A stretch of 64,000 nt of DNA. Origin: Acidobacteriaceae bacterium. GTDB taxonomy: Bacteria; Acidobacteriota; Terriglobia; Terriglobales; Acidobacteriaceae. A program made the position numbers and the translations under genes. Shown one piece after another: positions 28,266 through 36,732 of this stretch (the first letter of the stretch is position 1; each line of letters begins with the position of its first letter). The stretch covers positions 34,244-98,243 of the forward strand of contig PLBE01000136.1 of assembly GCA_003134435.1 (NCBI GenBank). The letters are read 5' to 3'. The notes under the pieces were generated by a model, which saw only the letters and a program-made list of their open reading frames with translations, searched no databases and was not told the origin of the DNA.

Positions 28266-29219
28266 TCAGAAGGTCCCCTTGCGCGTGTAGTATCCGGCCC
28301 GATAGTGAGATTGATAGGGTCCTCCCGCAGGCGGGTTTGCCAGGTCTACCCGCAGTTGCCGGAATTCGGAATTCGAATCGCGGTTGGAGGGATAGTAGGC
28401 CAGCAGGTATTGGGTTCGCAGTTCGTCGCTGATTTTCTGAAAGGCGTCGTCCAGTTGGGCCAGCGAGTTGGCGTAATAGTACTTGCCGCCGGTGTCGGCC
28501 GAGATCTGAATCAGCGCATGTTCGCCGCCCGTGTCCCGTCCCGCGTCGGCTTCGATGGGCACGATCACGATGCTGTAGATAATCGCTTCCGCTTCCTGGG
28601 CCGTGCGCAGCGCTTCTTTGTAATCGACCTGGCTGACGGTGTCTCCGCCGTCGGTGATCACCACCATCACTTTTCTTCCCTGGCGGCGGCTGAGCGCCTG
28701 CGCTCCCAGAAAAATCGCGTCGTAAAGCGCCGTCGCCGCGCCGTTGCGCACCTTGTCGATGCCGGCGTCGATCTTTTTCAGGTCGGCGGTGAACGGCACC
28801 ATCTGACTGACTTCCTCACTAAATTTGTATAAGGCAAGCCCGTCTTGCGGCCGGACAATGGCGTGCGCAAACTTGCGCGCCGAGATCAATTCCAGCGGCA
28901 GATCTTTCCTCGTGCTCAGGCTGGTGTCGATGGCCAGCACGATCGATAGCGGCAACGCCGACTCTTTGCTGAAGATCGCGATCTTCTGCTCTTTTCCGTC
29001 TTCCTTCAGCAGAAAATTTTCCTTCTGCAGATTCGTCACCGGAGCCCCGCGCGCATCGGTCACGGTCACAAAAACGTTGACCAGTTTGACGTCGACTTTG
29101 AGGGTGGTTTCGGGCTCCTCCGCCGGCAGGGAGGCGCAGGCGCCGATGACGACCGGGACGACGAGCAGAACGAAAGTGAACGGGCGGATGCGCTTAGTCA
29201 CGAGATTCCAAGGGCTCAA
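28266..29219 (-). CDS. VWFA-related Acidobacterial-type protein
   Basis: 317 aa. Lipoprotein-like or signal N-terminus (FTFVLLVVPVVIGACAS). N-terminal strand region (VKLVNVFVTVTDARGAPV, then FLLKEDGKEQKI) followed by a von Willebrand A domain with MIDAS residues DTSLS (about residue 97), the conserved Thr region and TDGGD (about 188). This matches the TIGR03436-type VWFA-related family largely restricted to acidobacteria and relatives. It probably mediates metal-dependent protein binding at the cell surface; partner unknown. It ends near 28266 and lies 12 bp after the MoaD-MoaE gene. Confidence 0.85.
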   Translation of the reverse strand: MSPWNLVTKRIRPFTFVLLVVPVVIGACASLPAEEPETTLKVDVKLVNVFVTVTDARGAPVTNLQKENFLLKEDGKEQKIAIFSKESALPLSIVLAIDTSLSTRKDLPLELISARKFAHAIVRPQDGLALYKFSEEVSQMVPFTADLKKIDAGIDKVRNGAATALYDAIFLGAQALSRRQGRKVMVVITDGGDTVSQVDYKEALRTAQEAEAIIYSIVIVPIEADAGRDTGGEHALIQISADTGGKYYYANSLAQLDDAFQKISDELRTQYLLAYYPSNRDSNSEFRQLRVDLANPPAGGPYQSHYRAGYYTRKGTF

Positions 29220-29231
29220 AAGACTCAGTGG

Positions 29232-29993
29232 TTATGATGCGGATTGCTCCTCCGCTGTGCCCGGCGGGCGTCGAATTTCTTCCGGAAACGGCTCTCCGTC
29301 GGCCCATACCGCGCCATCCTCAAAGTGTTCTTTCTTCCAGATGGGCACGGTTTTCTTGAGAGTGTCGATGATCCAGCGAGATGCCTCAAATGCGGGGGCC
29401 CGGTGCGCCGAAGCCACTACGATGAGCACGCTGGTCTCTCCGATCTGCAGTCGGCCCAAGCGGTGGACGATGGACACTGCTGGCACCGCGAAACGCGTCC
29501 GCGCCTCTGCCGCCAGAGATTCCATCTGCTGCAGCGCCATGGCTTCATAGGCTTCGTAGTCGAGGTAGAGGGTGCGCCGCCCTCGGGTATGGTCGCGCAC
29601 GACGCCTTCGAAAATCACAAGCGCGCCGTCGGAAGGACGCTGCAAACGCGCCGCTACGGCCTCGCCATCGATACGCTCACGGACAATCCGGACTTCGTTC
29701 AGGACCTTTTGCTCAACTCTCTGAACTTGATCATCTCCGTTTTCTGGCAGCCCGCCGCTCACTGGCGGAAGAAAGCCGACTTCATCGCCGTCGCACAGGG
29801 CTCGCTCGGCGGCTGCATATTCCCGATTCACCGAAATCGCCAGCGACGGCATCATCGCCTCGAATTGCGGGGCCTCTTGCGAGTAGCGGATAAGCACGTC
29901 GCGCACCCGCGCCCCTTCGGGCAGATCCAGCGTCTCGTTGGACCGTCCCAGGACATCCTTCAGCACTCCAAAAAAAAGCACGCCGATTTTCAT
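29232..29993 (-). CDS. fused molybdopterin synthase MoaD-MoaE
   Basis: 253 aa from ATG 29993 (MKIGVLFFG); upstream ATG 30056 adds a charged stretch and is unlikely. Residues 1-81 are a MoaD beta-grasp domain ending FLPPVSGG (GG at 80-81). Residues ~95-253 are MoaE (FEGVVRDHTRGR, HRLGRLQIGETSV, IDTLKKTVPIWKKEHF). Molybdopterin synthase inserts the dithiolene sulfurs into precursor Z, with the MoaD C-terminal Gly thiocarboxylated. Here GG is internal, so cleavage would be needed before sulfur transfer, or another MoaD must act. Overlapping function with separate moa genes cannot be judged here. Confidence 0.9.
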   Translation of the reverse strand: MKIGVLFFGVLKDVLGRSNETLDLPEGARVRDVLIRYSQEAPQFEAMMPSLAISVNREYAAAERALCDGDEVGFLPPVSGGLPENGDDQVQRVEQKVLNEVRIVRERIDGEAVAARLQRPSDGALVIFEGVVRDHTRGRRTLYLDYEAYEAMALQQMESLAAEARTRFAVPAVSIVHRLGRLQIGETSVLIVVASAHRAPAFEASRWIIDTLKKTVPIWKKEHFEDGAVWADGEPFPEEIRRPPGTAEEQSAS

Positions 29994-30213
29994 TTTTCGT
30001 TCGCCGTTTTCGTTCTTTCGCTTCTTTGCAACGGGGGGTCGCCCGCGCGGCGTCACCAGTGTAGCGCGCCCACATCCCGCGGGACCTGTCCCATGGAACG
30101 ATCAGCGGAGTGCCTTTCCCGCGCCAGGGTCCATCGATCGTTCAATTACCTCCGTAATCGTGCATTAGGTCACTTTCCCGCTTAGTCTAATGGCCAACAC
30201 TTCAATATTGAGA

Positions 30214-30226
30214 GGAGGCTGTTATC
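30214..30226 (+). promoter_or_regulatory. ribosome binding site and apparent ATC start
   Basis: GAGGAGG at 30212-30218 is followed after 5 nt by ATC (30224), the first in-frame codon that can lie right behind the site; a TGA closes the frame at 30209. The nearest usual start in frame is GTG 30323, about 100 bases beyond any ribosome site. Confidence 0.55.
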
Positions 30227-32950
30227 GCTACCGTCGCTCAAACTGATGCCAGCCGCAGCGCGTCCGCCCGGTCCTTCCTTCACAGCCTCAATATTCTGGT
30301 CAAGTACACACGTCTCTATGGGGTGAACCACAAACGCACCGAGGGCCAGTTCGAAACCGCCTGGACCGAATTGCAACAGGCGCTGCCCAAGAGTGGTGAC
30401 ACTGGCTTCCTGCTCGGCGTCTCCGATAACAAACTTCTGCTCGATGGTATTCCCCTCGAATCGGGGCAGGCCGAGCGCAGTTTCGCCCAGTTGCTGAATG
30501 CCGCCGGGCTCTCGAGCATTCTGTTTTCCAACAAAGTTACGCTCGACGATTTCACCCGCCTGGTGCGCGCCTTCGCCATGGGCGGATCCAAGGCGCAGGA
30601 TTTCGCTAAGCAGATTAAGGAAACGCTCGGCGACAACAAAGATTCCTCGATTCGCATCAATGAAGTCAAGTTCGTCGCCGCCGATCCGTCGACCGGCGAA
30701 TATTCCATCGCCGCGCAACTCGCGGCCCAGGCGCTGGGCCCGGAGTTCAAGGACTGGCTGAACGATCCTCAGAAACTTCTGCAGTTGATTCTCGCTGCTC
30801 AGGGAGCGACCAACGGCGGTGGCGGTGGCGCGCCCCTGGGCAGCGTGCCCAACGTTCCCATTTCCGGCGCCGCGGCTCTGGCGGGCGTCCCGGCATCGTC
30901 AGGGCCCGCATCCTCGTCCCTCGCATCGTGGACCGGGGGCGTCGTAGCTTTACAGGAAGAGGAAGTCATCCAGACCATTCGCCTGCTGACTCATTTTGGC
31001 CAGGCGATGCAGGATCCCAACGCTTCCCAGGAAAATCTGAAGGTGGAACTGGGCAAGGCTCCCGAAGGGGCTAAAGTCAATCTGGCGCAACTGCTGGAGA
31101 GTCTGGCCTCGCAGGCCAGTCATAACATCCATAATGACGGCAATGACACGCCGCTGCTGATGAAGGCGGCCGAGAGCATGGCCATCAAGTTCGCGCTTGA
31201 TCGTTATGAACGCGGCGAAGTCAAGGTCAACGCAGTGCACGAGATGATGGAGCACATGAGCCGGCAGATGGACACGCTCCGCCAGATCCTGCGGGTTCAG
31301 GAAGACAGATTGTCCAAGGCGGGAGTGCTGGTTGAGTCTCACGCCGACATTCTCGACCGGATGTTCTGGGCCGAAATTCCCGAGGCGGGGAAGAAAAGCG
31401 TACTGCTTTCGAGCGAAGCCACCTGCGTGCCGCCGCGCAATGTTCGGCAGTTTGTCGAGCTTCTGTTTGATCGCGACGATAATGAAATCGCCGCCAAGAT
31501 TCTCGCTAACTATTGCAGCGGCCTGGAGGCTGCGGATGCCGAACCAAGGCGCAAGACCGCCATCGGACTGGCTCAACTCGCCGATCTTTACGCCACCGCT
31601 CCCGATGAGGTGATGCCCAATGCCCTGGCCATGATCGGCGAGCATTTGAGCAAGGTGACCGATAGCGAGATCCAGAGCCTTCTGAGCGCTGCGTTGGCGC
31701 GCTTCGGGCAGGAGGCGTGTGCCCGCAAGAAGTACAAAGCGATTGCCGAGCTTTGCTACGTGCTGGAACGAGTGGCCCACCAAAGGCCGGAACTGGTGCA
31801 GGATCTCCGGTCCCGGGTCGGCATCGAAAACCGCCTGCCCGAGATGATCGAGGAGGCCATCAACGCGCCTCAGGTGCCGGAAGAACTGGTCAACGTTCTG
31901 CAGCAGCTTCCCAAGAATTCAGTCGAGCACCTGGCCGACCGCTTCTTCCGCGCCCAGAAGCGAGTGGAGTGCGACCGCATCGTCGAACTTGTGGGCGAAC
32001 TGGGACAGCCCGGCGTCGACGATCTGCGACAGATTCTGCGTACCGGCCAGCCTCGGCAAGCAGCTTCCACGGTCGGCCTGTTGAGCAGGCTTGCCGTGAC
32101 CACGCTGCTCGATTTGCTGCCCGCCCGCATGGGCGAGTTCAACCGCTTTTATCAGGATGTACTGGTGCGCCAGATCGCCTACGGCGCTGCACCCGACCGG
32201 GGTCGCACCCTGGTCGAACTGCTCGAACTGCTCGACACGCACATCCTGCCCGAAGCCATCGACGAGATCGGCATGAGTCAGGATCGCAGCGCCAGTTCCA
32301 GCCTGATTGCGCTGGCCACGTCCGGCGAAGCGCACAACCGGCCACCGTTCGTGCAACTGAAAGCGATCGAGTCGCTCGGACGCCTGCGCGAACTCGAGGC
32401 CATCCCGGTTCTGCGCACGATCGCCGAAGACAAAAAGCTGTTTGGCTATAGCCAGCACCGCGAGTTGCGGATCGCGGCCATTCAGGCGCTGTCGAAGATC
32501 GATCCGCGCTACGGCACCCAGGCGCTCGCCGAGAGCGGCTTCGAGGCCGGCGAACTTGCAATCATTCCGCTCGATTCCGGCCCCGGATGTCCCTGGGTCC
32601 GACAGCGGCGTTACGAACGGATTGTCCTGCCCCGCACTCTGTCCGCCACGCTTTCGAGTTCCTGGGGAAAATCGAATATCGTGATGCGCGAGATGAGCCT
32701 GGGCGGTGGCATGGGCACGCGCAGTGACAACCTGCGCGTCGGCTCGGAGGCGCACATTGAAATCTCGCTCGGCGTGAAGAAGATCAAAGGCGAAGTTCTG
32801 CTCCGCCGCGCCCGCGTCAATGAGATTGGTTTTGAATTCGTCAGCATGGATCTGGACAGCCGTTACCGGCTCCGCCGGATACTGGTCGAGGCCTTGCAGA
32901 GAGTGCCCGACAACCACGATTCGAACTGGGACGGCGAACGGAAGATATAG
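30224..32950 (+). CDS. HEAT-repeat protein with C-terminal PilZ domain
   Basis: About 908 aa if started at ATC 30224. If instead GTG 30323 is used, the conserved-looking helix RSFLHSLNILVKYTRLYG is lost. Middle region: many helical repeats, with HEAT-like units such as AIESLGRLRELEAIPVLRTI and AAIQALSKIDPRYG. The C-terminal ~100 residues form a PilZ domain: RRYER near residue ~800 and MSLGGG where c-di-GMP binders have (D/N)xSxxG (here Glu at the first position), so nucleotide binding may be weak. It could be a scaffold or regulatory protein. Monocistronic, divergent from the moaDE gene. Confidence 0.8.
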   Translation: MATVAQTDASRSASARSFLHSLNILVKYTRLYGVNHKRTEGQFETAWTELQQALPKSGDTGFLLGVSDNKLLLDGIPLESGQAERSFAQLLNAAGLSSILFSNKVTLDDFTRLVRAFAMGGSKAQDFAKQIKETLGDNKDSSIRINEVKFVAADPSTGEYSIAAQLAAQALGPEFKDWLNDPQKLLQLILAAQGATNGGGGGAPLGSVPNVPISGAAALAGVPASSGPASSSLASWTGGVVALQEEEVIQTIRLLTHFGQAMQDPNASQENLKVELGKAPEGAKVNLAQLLESLASQASHNIHNDGNDTPLLMKAAESMAIKFALDRYERGEVKVNAVHEMMEHMSRQMDTLRQILRVQEDRLSKAGVLVESHADILDRMFWAEIPEAGKKSVLLSSEATCVPPRNVRQFVELLFDRDDNEIAAKILANYCSGLEAADAEPRRKTAIGLAQLADLYATAPDEVMPNALAMIGEHLSKVTDSEIQSLLSAALARFGQEACARKKYKAIAELCYVLERVAHQRPELVQDLRSRVGIENRLPEMIEEAINAPQVPEELVNVLQQLPKNSVEHLADRFFRAQKRVECDRIVELVGELGQPGVDDLRQILRTGQPRQAASTVGLLSRLAVTTLLDLLPARMGEFNRFYQDVLVRQIAYGAAPDRGRTLVELLELLDTHILPEAIDEIGMSQDRSASSSLIALATSGEAHNRPPFVQLKAIESLGRLRELEAIPVLRTIAEDKKLFGYSQHRELRIAAIQALSKIDPRYGTQALAESGFEAGELAIIPLDSGPGCPWVRQRRYERIVLPRTLSATLSSSWGKSNIVMREMSLGGGMGTRSDNLRVGSEAHIEISLGVKKIKGEVLLRRARVNEIGFEFVSMDLDSRYRLRRILVEALQRVPDNHDSNWDGERKI

Positions 32951-33000
32951 CGTAGTTCTCTGTTCCCGGTTCTCAGTTCTCAGTTCTCAGACAGTGCGAT
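32951..33000. repeat. 7-bp simple repeat spacer (gttctca)n
   Basis: Downstream of the HEAT-PilZ gene the sequence gttctctgttcccggttctc, then agttctcagttctcag, is built of degenerate 7-bp units. It is the same kind of spacer as those in the nuo-atp block, with a different unit. Confidence 0.7.
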
Positions 33001-33093
33001 TTCAGTTCGACCGCGCCAAGAAAGATCCTGGGTTCTTTCGCTCCTCGCTAGCGCCTAAGAGAATGCACGCGGCTTCACGACCCGAGTTAGCAC

Positions 33094-33122
33094 AAAAAAG
33101 CCCCTGCTTAGGCAGAGGCCTT
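33094..33122 (-). terminator. intrinsic terminator after atpE
   Basis: On the minus strand, AGGCCTCTGC pairs with GCAGGGGCTT around CTAA, followed by TTTT. It lies 29 bp past the atpE stop and probably ends the nuo-atp transcript. Confidence 0.8.
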
Positions 33123-33150
33123 TTCGAAAACATCCAAACGACAAACTCGT

Positions 33151-33462
33151 TTATGCCACCTTCACAAAAATAATAACCAGGGTGAACAGCACCAGGGACT
33201 CGATAAAGGCAAGTCCAAGAATCAACGCGACCATGATTCCAGGACGCGCCGCCGGATTGCGGCCCAGCGAATCGCAGGCCGACCCCGCTACTCTTGCCTG
33301 CCCGAGTGCCGCCAGTCCCGCCGCCAATGCAATCGCAAAACCGGAAGTCAGCGCCACCCAGTTGGTGCCCGCGACCGCTCCTGTCGTGCCTTGCGCAAAC
33401 GCCGGCACTGCCATCACCGACGCTACCAGCATCATCAACATCAACATCGCGAATTTCCGCAT
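33151..33462 (-). CDS. atpE: ATP synthase F0 subunit c
   Basis: 103 aa, longer than usual because of a signal-like N-terminus (MRKFAMLMLMMLVASVMAV, then PAFAQ). Two-helix hairpin: helix 1 GFAIALAAGLAALGQ and loop RNPAARPGI; helix 2 carries the ion-binding Glu in LAFIESLVLFTLVI. Gln in helix 1 (ALGQA) and Ser after the Glu match residues found in sodium-type rings, but Leu replaces the usual Thr; F/I before the Glu look proton-type, so ion choice is open. Last gene of the nuo-atp block, followed by a terminator. Confidence 0.95.
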   Translation of the reverse strand: MRKFAMLMLMMLVASVMAVPAFAQGTTGAVAGTNWVALTSGFAIALAAGLAALGQARVAGSACDSLGRNPAARPGIMVALILGLAFIESLVLFTLVIIFVKVA

Positions 33463-33622
33463 CGTGTTTCTCCTCTATGAGTTTGCCGCCAGGAGGTGGT
33501 TGACGCCGCGCTTCTATGAGCCGGCGCCCTCACGCTGAACGACAGTTGTCAGTAACCAGTACCCGGTACCCAGAAAAAACGCTTCGCCGCCAACTGGGTA
33601 CTGAATACTGGGTGCTGATCCT
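33463..33622. repeat. simple-repeat spacer between atpB and atpE
   Basis: Contains cagtaaccagtacccggtac then a short spacer and the inverted copy, with an 8-bp stem gtacccag/ctgggtac (33566-33573 and 33594-33601). An mRNA hairpin here could separate atpB from the highly needed atpE message. Confidence 0.7.
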
Positions 33623-34381
33623 CTAGTGTTCCTGCCCCGTCGCCTCGCCCAGATAGACACAGGCCAGCAGCACAAAAATATAAGTCTGGATGAACGACAC
33701 GCCGATATGAAGCCCCTCAAACACGACCGGAATACCCAGCGGAATCAGCGAAAAAAATACCAGCGTGACCATTTCTCCGGCAAACATGTTGGCGAAAAGA
33801 CGGATGGTCAGGGACATGACGCGGGCGGTGTGGCTGAATATTTCAATCGGAAACAGCATGACCGGCAGCAGCACCCGCATTACCAGCGGCATTTCCTTGT
33901 CCTGCGGGCCGATGAAATGTTTCAAATAACCGATGGGGCCGTTCTCGCGAACCCCCTGCACGTGATAATAAAACCAGGTCAACAGGGCGCAACCGAGCGG
34001 AACAATCGGCACCGCTGTCGGCGATTCCAGTCCCGGCACCAGACCAATCAAATTACACGTCAGGATGAACATGCCGAGCGTCACCAGATAAGGCACATAC
34101 TTCTGGCCATGATGGCCAACTACCTCATCCGCCATGTCGCTGACGAATCCGTGAATCCCTTCCATGGTGTGTTGCAACCCGCCCGGACGCTCCACGGAAA
34201 GGCGCAGGCGCACGGCAACAAAAAACATCGTGAGCAGCAGCACCACCAGCAGTTCCATGGCAAAGCTATTCGAGATTGGAGCCGCTGGATGTTTGGGATG
34301 AATATGCAGCGCCTGCAGCAACGCCAACACTTGCGGGCCGAAGAGACGATTCAGGAATGCGGTAAACGTCAGTTGTTCCAT
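33623..34381 (-). CDS. atpB: ATP synthase F0 subunit a
   Basis: 252 aa, six hydrophobic segments. The essential Arg of the proton half-channel is seen in SLTIRLFANMFAGE (about residue 200), with the typical C-terminal FIQTYIFVLLACVYLGEA. It forms the stator channel against the c-ring. Other F0F1 genes (b, delta, alpha, gamma, beta, epsilon) are not in this window, so the operon is split. Transcribed with atpZ and the AtpI-like gene upstream. Confidence 0.95.
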   Translation of the reverse strand: MEQLTFTAFLNRLFGPQVLALLQALHIHPKHPAAPISNSFAMELLVVLLLTMFFVAVRLRLSVERPGGLQHTMEGIHGFVSDMADEVVGHHGQKYVPYLVTLGMFILTCNLIGLVPGLESPTAVPIVPLGCALLTWFYYHVQGVRENGPIGYLKHFIGPQDKEMPLVMRVLLPVMLFPIEIFSHTARVMSLTIRLFANMFAGEMVTLVFFSLIPLGIPVVFEGLHIGVSFIQTYIFVLLACVYLGEATGQEH

Positions 34382-34455
34382 TTTAAGACTTTAAGGATCT
34401 AGAAAAAGGATCCAGCAAGCTAGTAATTTGAAAAATTCGGCCGCAGCGTCCGGGC

Positions 34456-34926
34456 TTACGGCACCCGCCGAAACGCCGCGTACCCTTCCCACGCCGCTTC
34501 GACCATGAGGGCTGCCACCGGCACGCACAGGCCCCAGAGAAAACCGCGAAACGCCAATGAAGAACCTTTGAATATAGCATAGGCGACCGCCGCCACCAAA
34601 CCGTAGCGCACCATGAAGCGAAAGATGATCCAGCCACCTTTCTCCCGGCTGTTGCGGTCGACAATGCGATCGGCAAGCGCTTCGACGCCCCGCGTCAGAG
34701 ACCGAAAATTAACATATGAGACCAGCGCTCCGAAGGCAAACCCCATCGATCCGGACCAGCGGTAAATCCAGAACACCGGCCCGAGCAGCAGAACGCTGAC
34801 CACCAGAATGTTGCGCAGCACGCGAGGAATGACGCGGTCGTAAGTTGACAGATCGTCGGCTGACACATCATGGGCTGACACATCTTCGATCGCGTGATGG
34901 TCGAGATGCTCGGACTCACTCATCAC
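34456..34926 (-). CDS. AtpI-like F0 assembly protein
   Basis: 156 aa. After an Asp/Ser/His-rich N-terminus there are four hydrophobic helices (ILVVSVLLLGPVFWIY, FAFGALVSYVNF, YGLVAAVAYAIF, FLWGLCVPVAALMVEAA), as in AtpI-family proteins that help assemble c-rings. The start overlaps the atpZ stop (ATGA). The N-terminal part contains a 15-bp minisatellite encoding DVSAH, DVSAD, DLSTY. Family assignment rests on topology and position. Confidence 0.7.
   Translation of the reverse strand: MMSESEHLDHHAIEDVSAHDVSADDLSTYDRVIPRVLRNILVVSVLLLGPVFWIYRWSGSMGFAFGALVSYVNFRSLTRGVEALADRIVDRNSREKGGWIIFRFMVRYGLVAAVAYAIFKGSSLAFRGFLWGLCVPVAALMVEAAWEGYAAFRRVP
34840..34884 (-). repeat. in-frame 15-bp minisatellite in AtpI-like gene
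   Basis: Three 15-bp units (plus strand gtaagttgacagatc, gtcggctgacacatc, atgggctgacacatc) encode DVSAH, DVSAD and DLSTY. The unit resembles the 15-bp unit in sulfatase paralog A in length and partly in sequence. Confidence 0.8.
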
Positions 34927-35192
34927 TCATCATTCAACTTTGTAGGAGTATCTTTGTAGGCACCGACGGCCATCCGTATCATCTGCCAAAATCCAACCAC
35001 CGCGCCAAACAACAGTCCCACCAGATAGAGCCACTTCGTGCGCAGCCAATAGTCGGCCAGTTTGCCCAGGAAAAGTCCCAGCAGGATCGCTGCCGGAATC
35101 ATGAAGCCAATCTCGGAATAGCGGGCAAGGGAGACGAAAGGATCTTTCTTCCGCGGAGACGAATCGGGCTCCGGGCTGGGTTTGATGGCCAT
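34923..35192 (-). CDS. atpZ: AtpZ-like F0 accessory protein
   Basis: 89 aa. A charged N-terminus (SPEPDSSPRKKDP) is followed by two transmembrane helices (IGFMIPAAILLGLFLGKLA and WLYLVGLLFGAVVGFWQMI), the AtpZ/AtpI pattern of small subunits proposed to import Mg or Ca for the ATP synthase or help assembly. It is first of the atp genes, 32 bp after nuoN. It overlaps the next gene by four bases. Confidence 0.8.
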   Translation of the reverse strand: MAIKPSPEPDSSPRKKDPFVSLARYSEIGFMIPAAILLGLFLGKLADYWLRTKWLYLVGLLFGAVVGFWQMIRMAVGAYKDTPTKLNDE

Positions 35193-35223
35193 TGGGAAGA
35201 ATTCTAAACCAAGGCGCCCGCTC

Positions 35224-36732
35224 TCACTTCAATACAGCAGCCACGTGCGGCGACTGCACAATTCCCAGCGACCAGTTCACGCTGCGAATAAAAGGCTCGG
35301 GATAAACTCCGATCACGATGGTCGCCAGCGCCGCCACGCCCACCGCGCAACGCATTCCGATGCTGACTGGCAACCGCCCAGTCTCCATGGGCGCGCGCAT
35401 CAGCATGGCGTTCGCAATCTTCAGGTAGTAATAAAGTCCGAAAAGCGAATACAGCACGCCCAGCGACGCCAGTCCGTAATGCCCGCTTTCGATCAGGCTC
35501 AGGAAGATGTAGTACTTGCCCAGGAAACCGGCCGCGGGCGGAATGCCAGCGAGCGACAGTAGAAACAGCAGCATCAGCGTGGCTTCGACGGGGGCGCGCT
35601 TGTAGAGTCCGGCCATATCGTCGAGCTCGTCGCCAATCACGTTGCGCTGCCGCAACGACGTGATCACAGCAAACGCCCCCAGGTTCATGAACGTATAGAC
35701 AAGCAGGTAGATCAGGATTCCCTTGAAGCCATCGAGAAACGCCGCGCTGCCCAGTTGTGAAGTTCCCATCGCGACGAAAGCCAGCAACATATAGCCCACA
35801 TGCGCAATCGAGGAGTAAGCCAGAAGCCGCTTCGTATTCGTTTGCGTAAGCGCCGCGAAGTTGGCGCCGGTCATGGTGGCAATCGCGACGATCACAATCA
35901 CTGGTACGTAAACCGATCGCAGCGGCCATAATCCAAACAGCAAAATGCGGAACAGCATGGCCCAGGCCGCCGCTTTCACCGCCACCGACATGAAGCCGGT
36001 AATGCTGGTGGGCGCACCCTCGTACGCGTCCGGCGCCCATTGATGAAATGGGACGGCGGCAATCTTGAACAGCAATCCCACCATGGTCGTCAGCAGCGCA
36101 ATCACGACCACCGGATTGTGAGGACTCTGCGCCGAGACCGCGCGCGCAATGATGCCCAGGTTGGTGGAACCGGCGATGCCGTAGAAAAGGGAAAGGCCGT
36201 AGGCAAAGATGCCGGACGAGAAGGCGCCCAGCAGCAGGTATTTCAACGCCGCTTCGTTGGAGCGCCGGTCGCGACGCAGGAAGCCGACCAGCACATAAGT
36301 GGAGATCGCCATCAACTCCAGCCCGATGAAAATCAGCACGATGTCGATACCCGCCGCCATGCACATCATGCCCACTACGGAAAGCAGCAGCAACGAGTAA
36401 TACTCTCCGTGGTGCTCATTTTCCACATCGAGATAGTGAACCGAAGCGAGTATCGAGATCGCCGCACCCGCCAGAAACAGGTACCAGAAATAGATGGCGA
36501 AGCGGTCCACCAACAGGGAGTTATAGAATCCCAACAGGCCCCTCGCCGGCAGCATCGACTGAATTTGCCATACGCACACAGCCGAAAACAGCACGCCGAC
36601 AAAAGCGCCCAAAGCGTTGATCCATTTCCATCCCTGTGGAACCATCAGGTCGATCAGCAGAATGCCGAGCGCAAAAATGGTAAGTTCCACCATCGGCAAC
36701 ATCAACCGGTAATCAGTGGAGAGGCTTCGCAC
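35224..36732 (-). CDS. nuoN: NADH-quinone oxidoreductase subunit N
   Basis: 502 aa, about 14 transmembrane segments, one of three antiporter-like proton-pumping subunits of complex I. Seen: ELMAISTYVLVGFLR, the Lys-bearing VPFHQWAPDAYEGAPTSITG, and AYSSIAHVGYMLLAF. The GTG start directly abuts the nuoM stop (TGAGTG), so translation is coupled. Last nuo gene of the block; atpZ follows. Confidence 0.95.
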   Translation of the reverse strand: MRSLSTDYRLMLPMVELTIFALGILLIDLMVPQGWKWINALGAFVGVLFSAVCVWQIQSMLPARGLLGFYNSLLVDRFAIYFWYLFLAGAAISILASVHYLDVENEHHGEYYSLLLLSVVGMMCMAAGIDIVLIFIGLELMAISTYVLVGFLRRDRRSNEAALKYLLLGAFSSGIFAYGLSLFYGIAGSTNLGIIARAVSAQSPHNPVVVIALLTTMVGLLFKIAAVPFHQWAPDAYEGAPTSITGFMSVAVKAAAWAMLFRILLFGLWPLRSVYVPVIVIVAIATMTGANFAALTQTNTKRLLAYSSIAHVGYMLLAFVAMGTSQLGSAAFLDGFKGILIYLLVYTFMNLGAFAVITSLRQRNVIGDELDDMAGLYKRAPVEATLMLLFLLSLAGIPPAAGFLGKYYIFLSLIESGHYGLASLGVLYSLFGLYYYLKIANAMLMRAPMETGRLPVSIGMRCAVGVAALATIVIGVYPEPFIRSVNWSLGIVQSPHVAAVLK

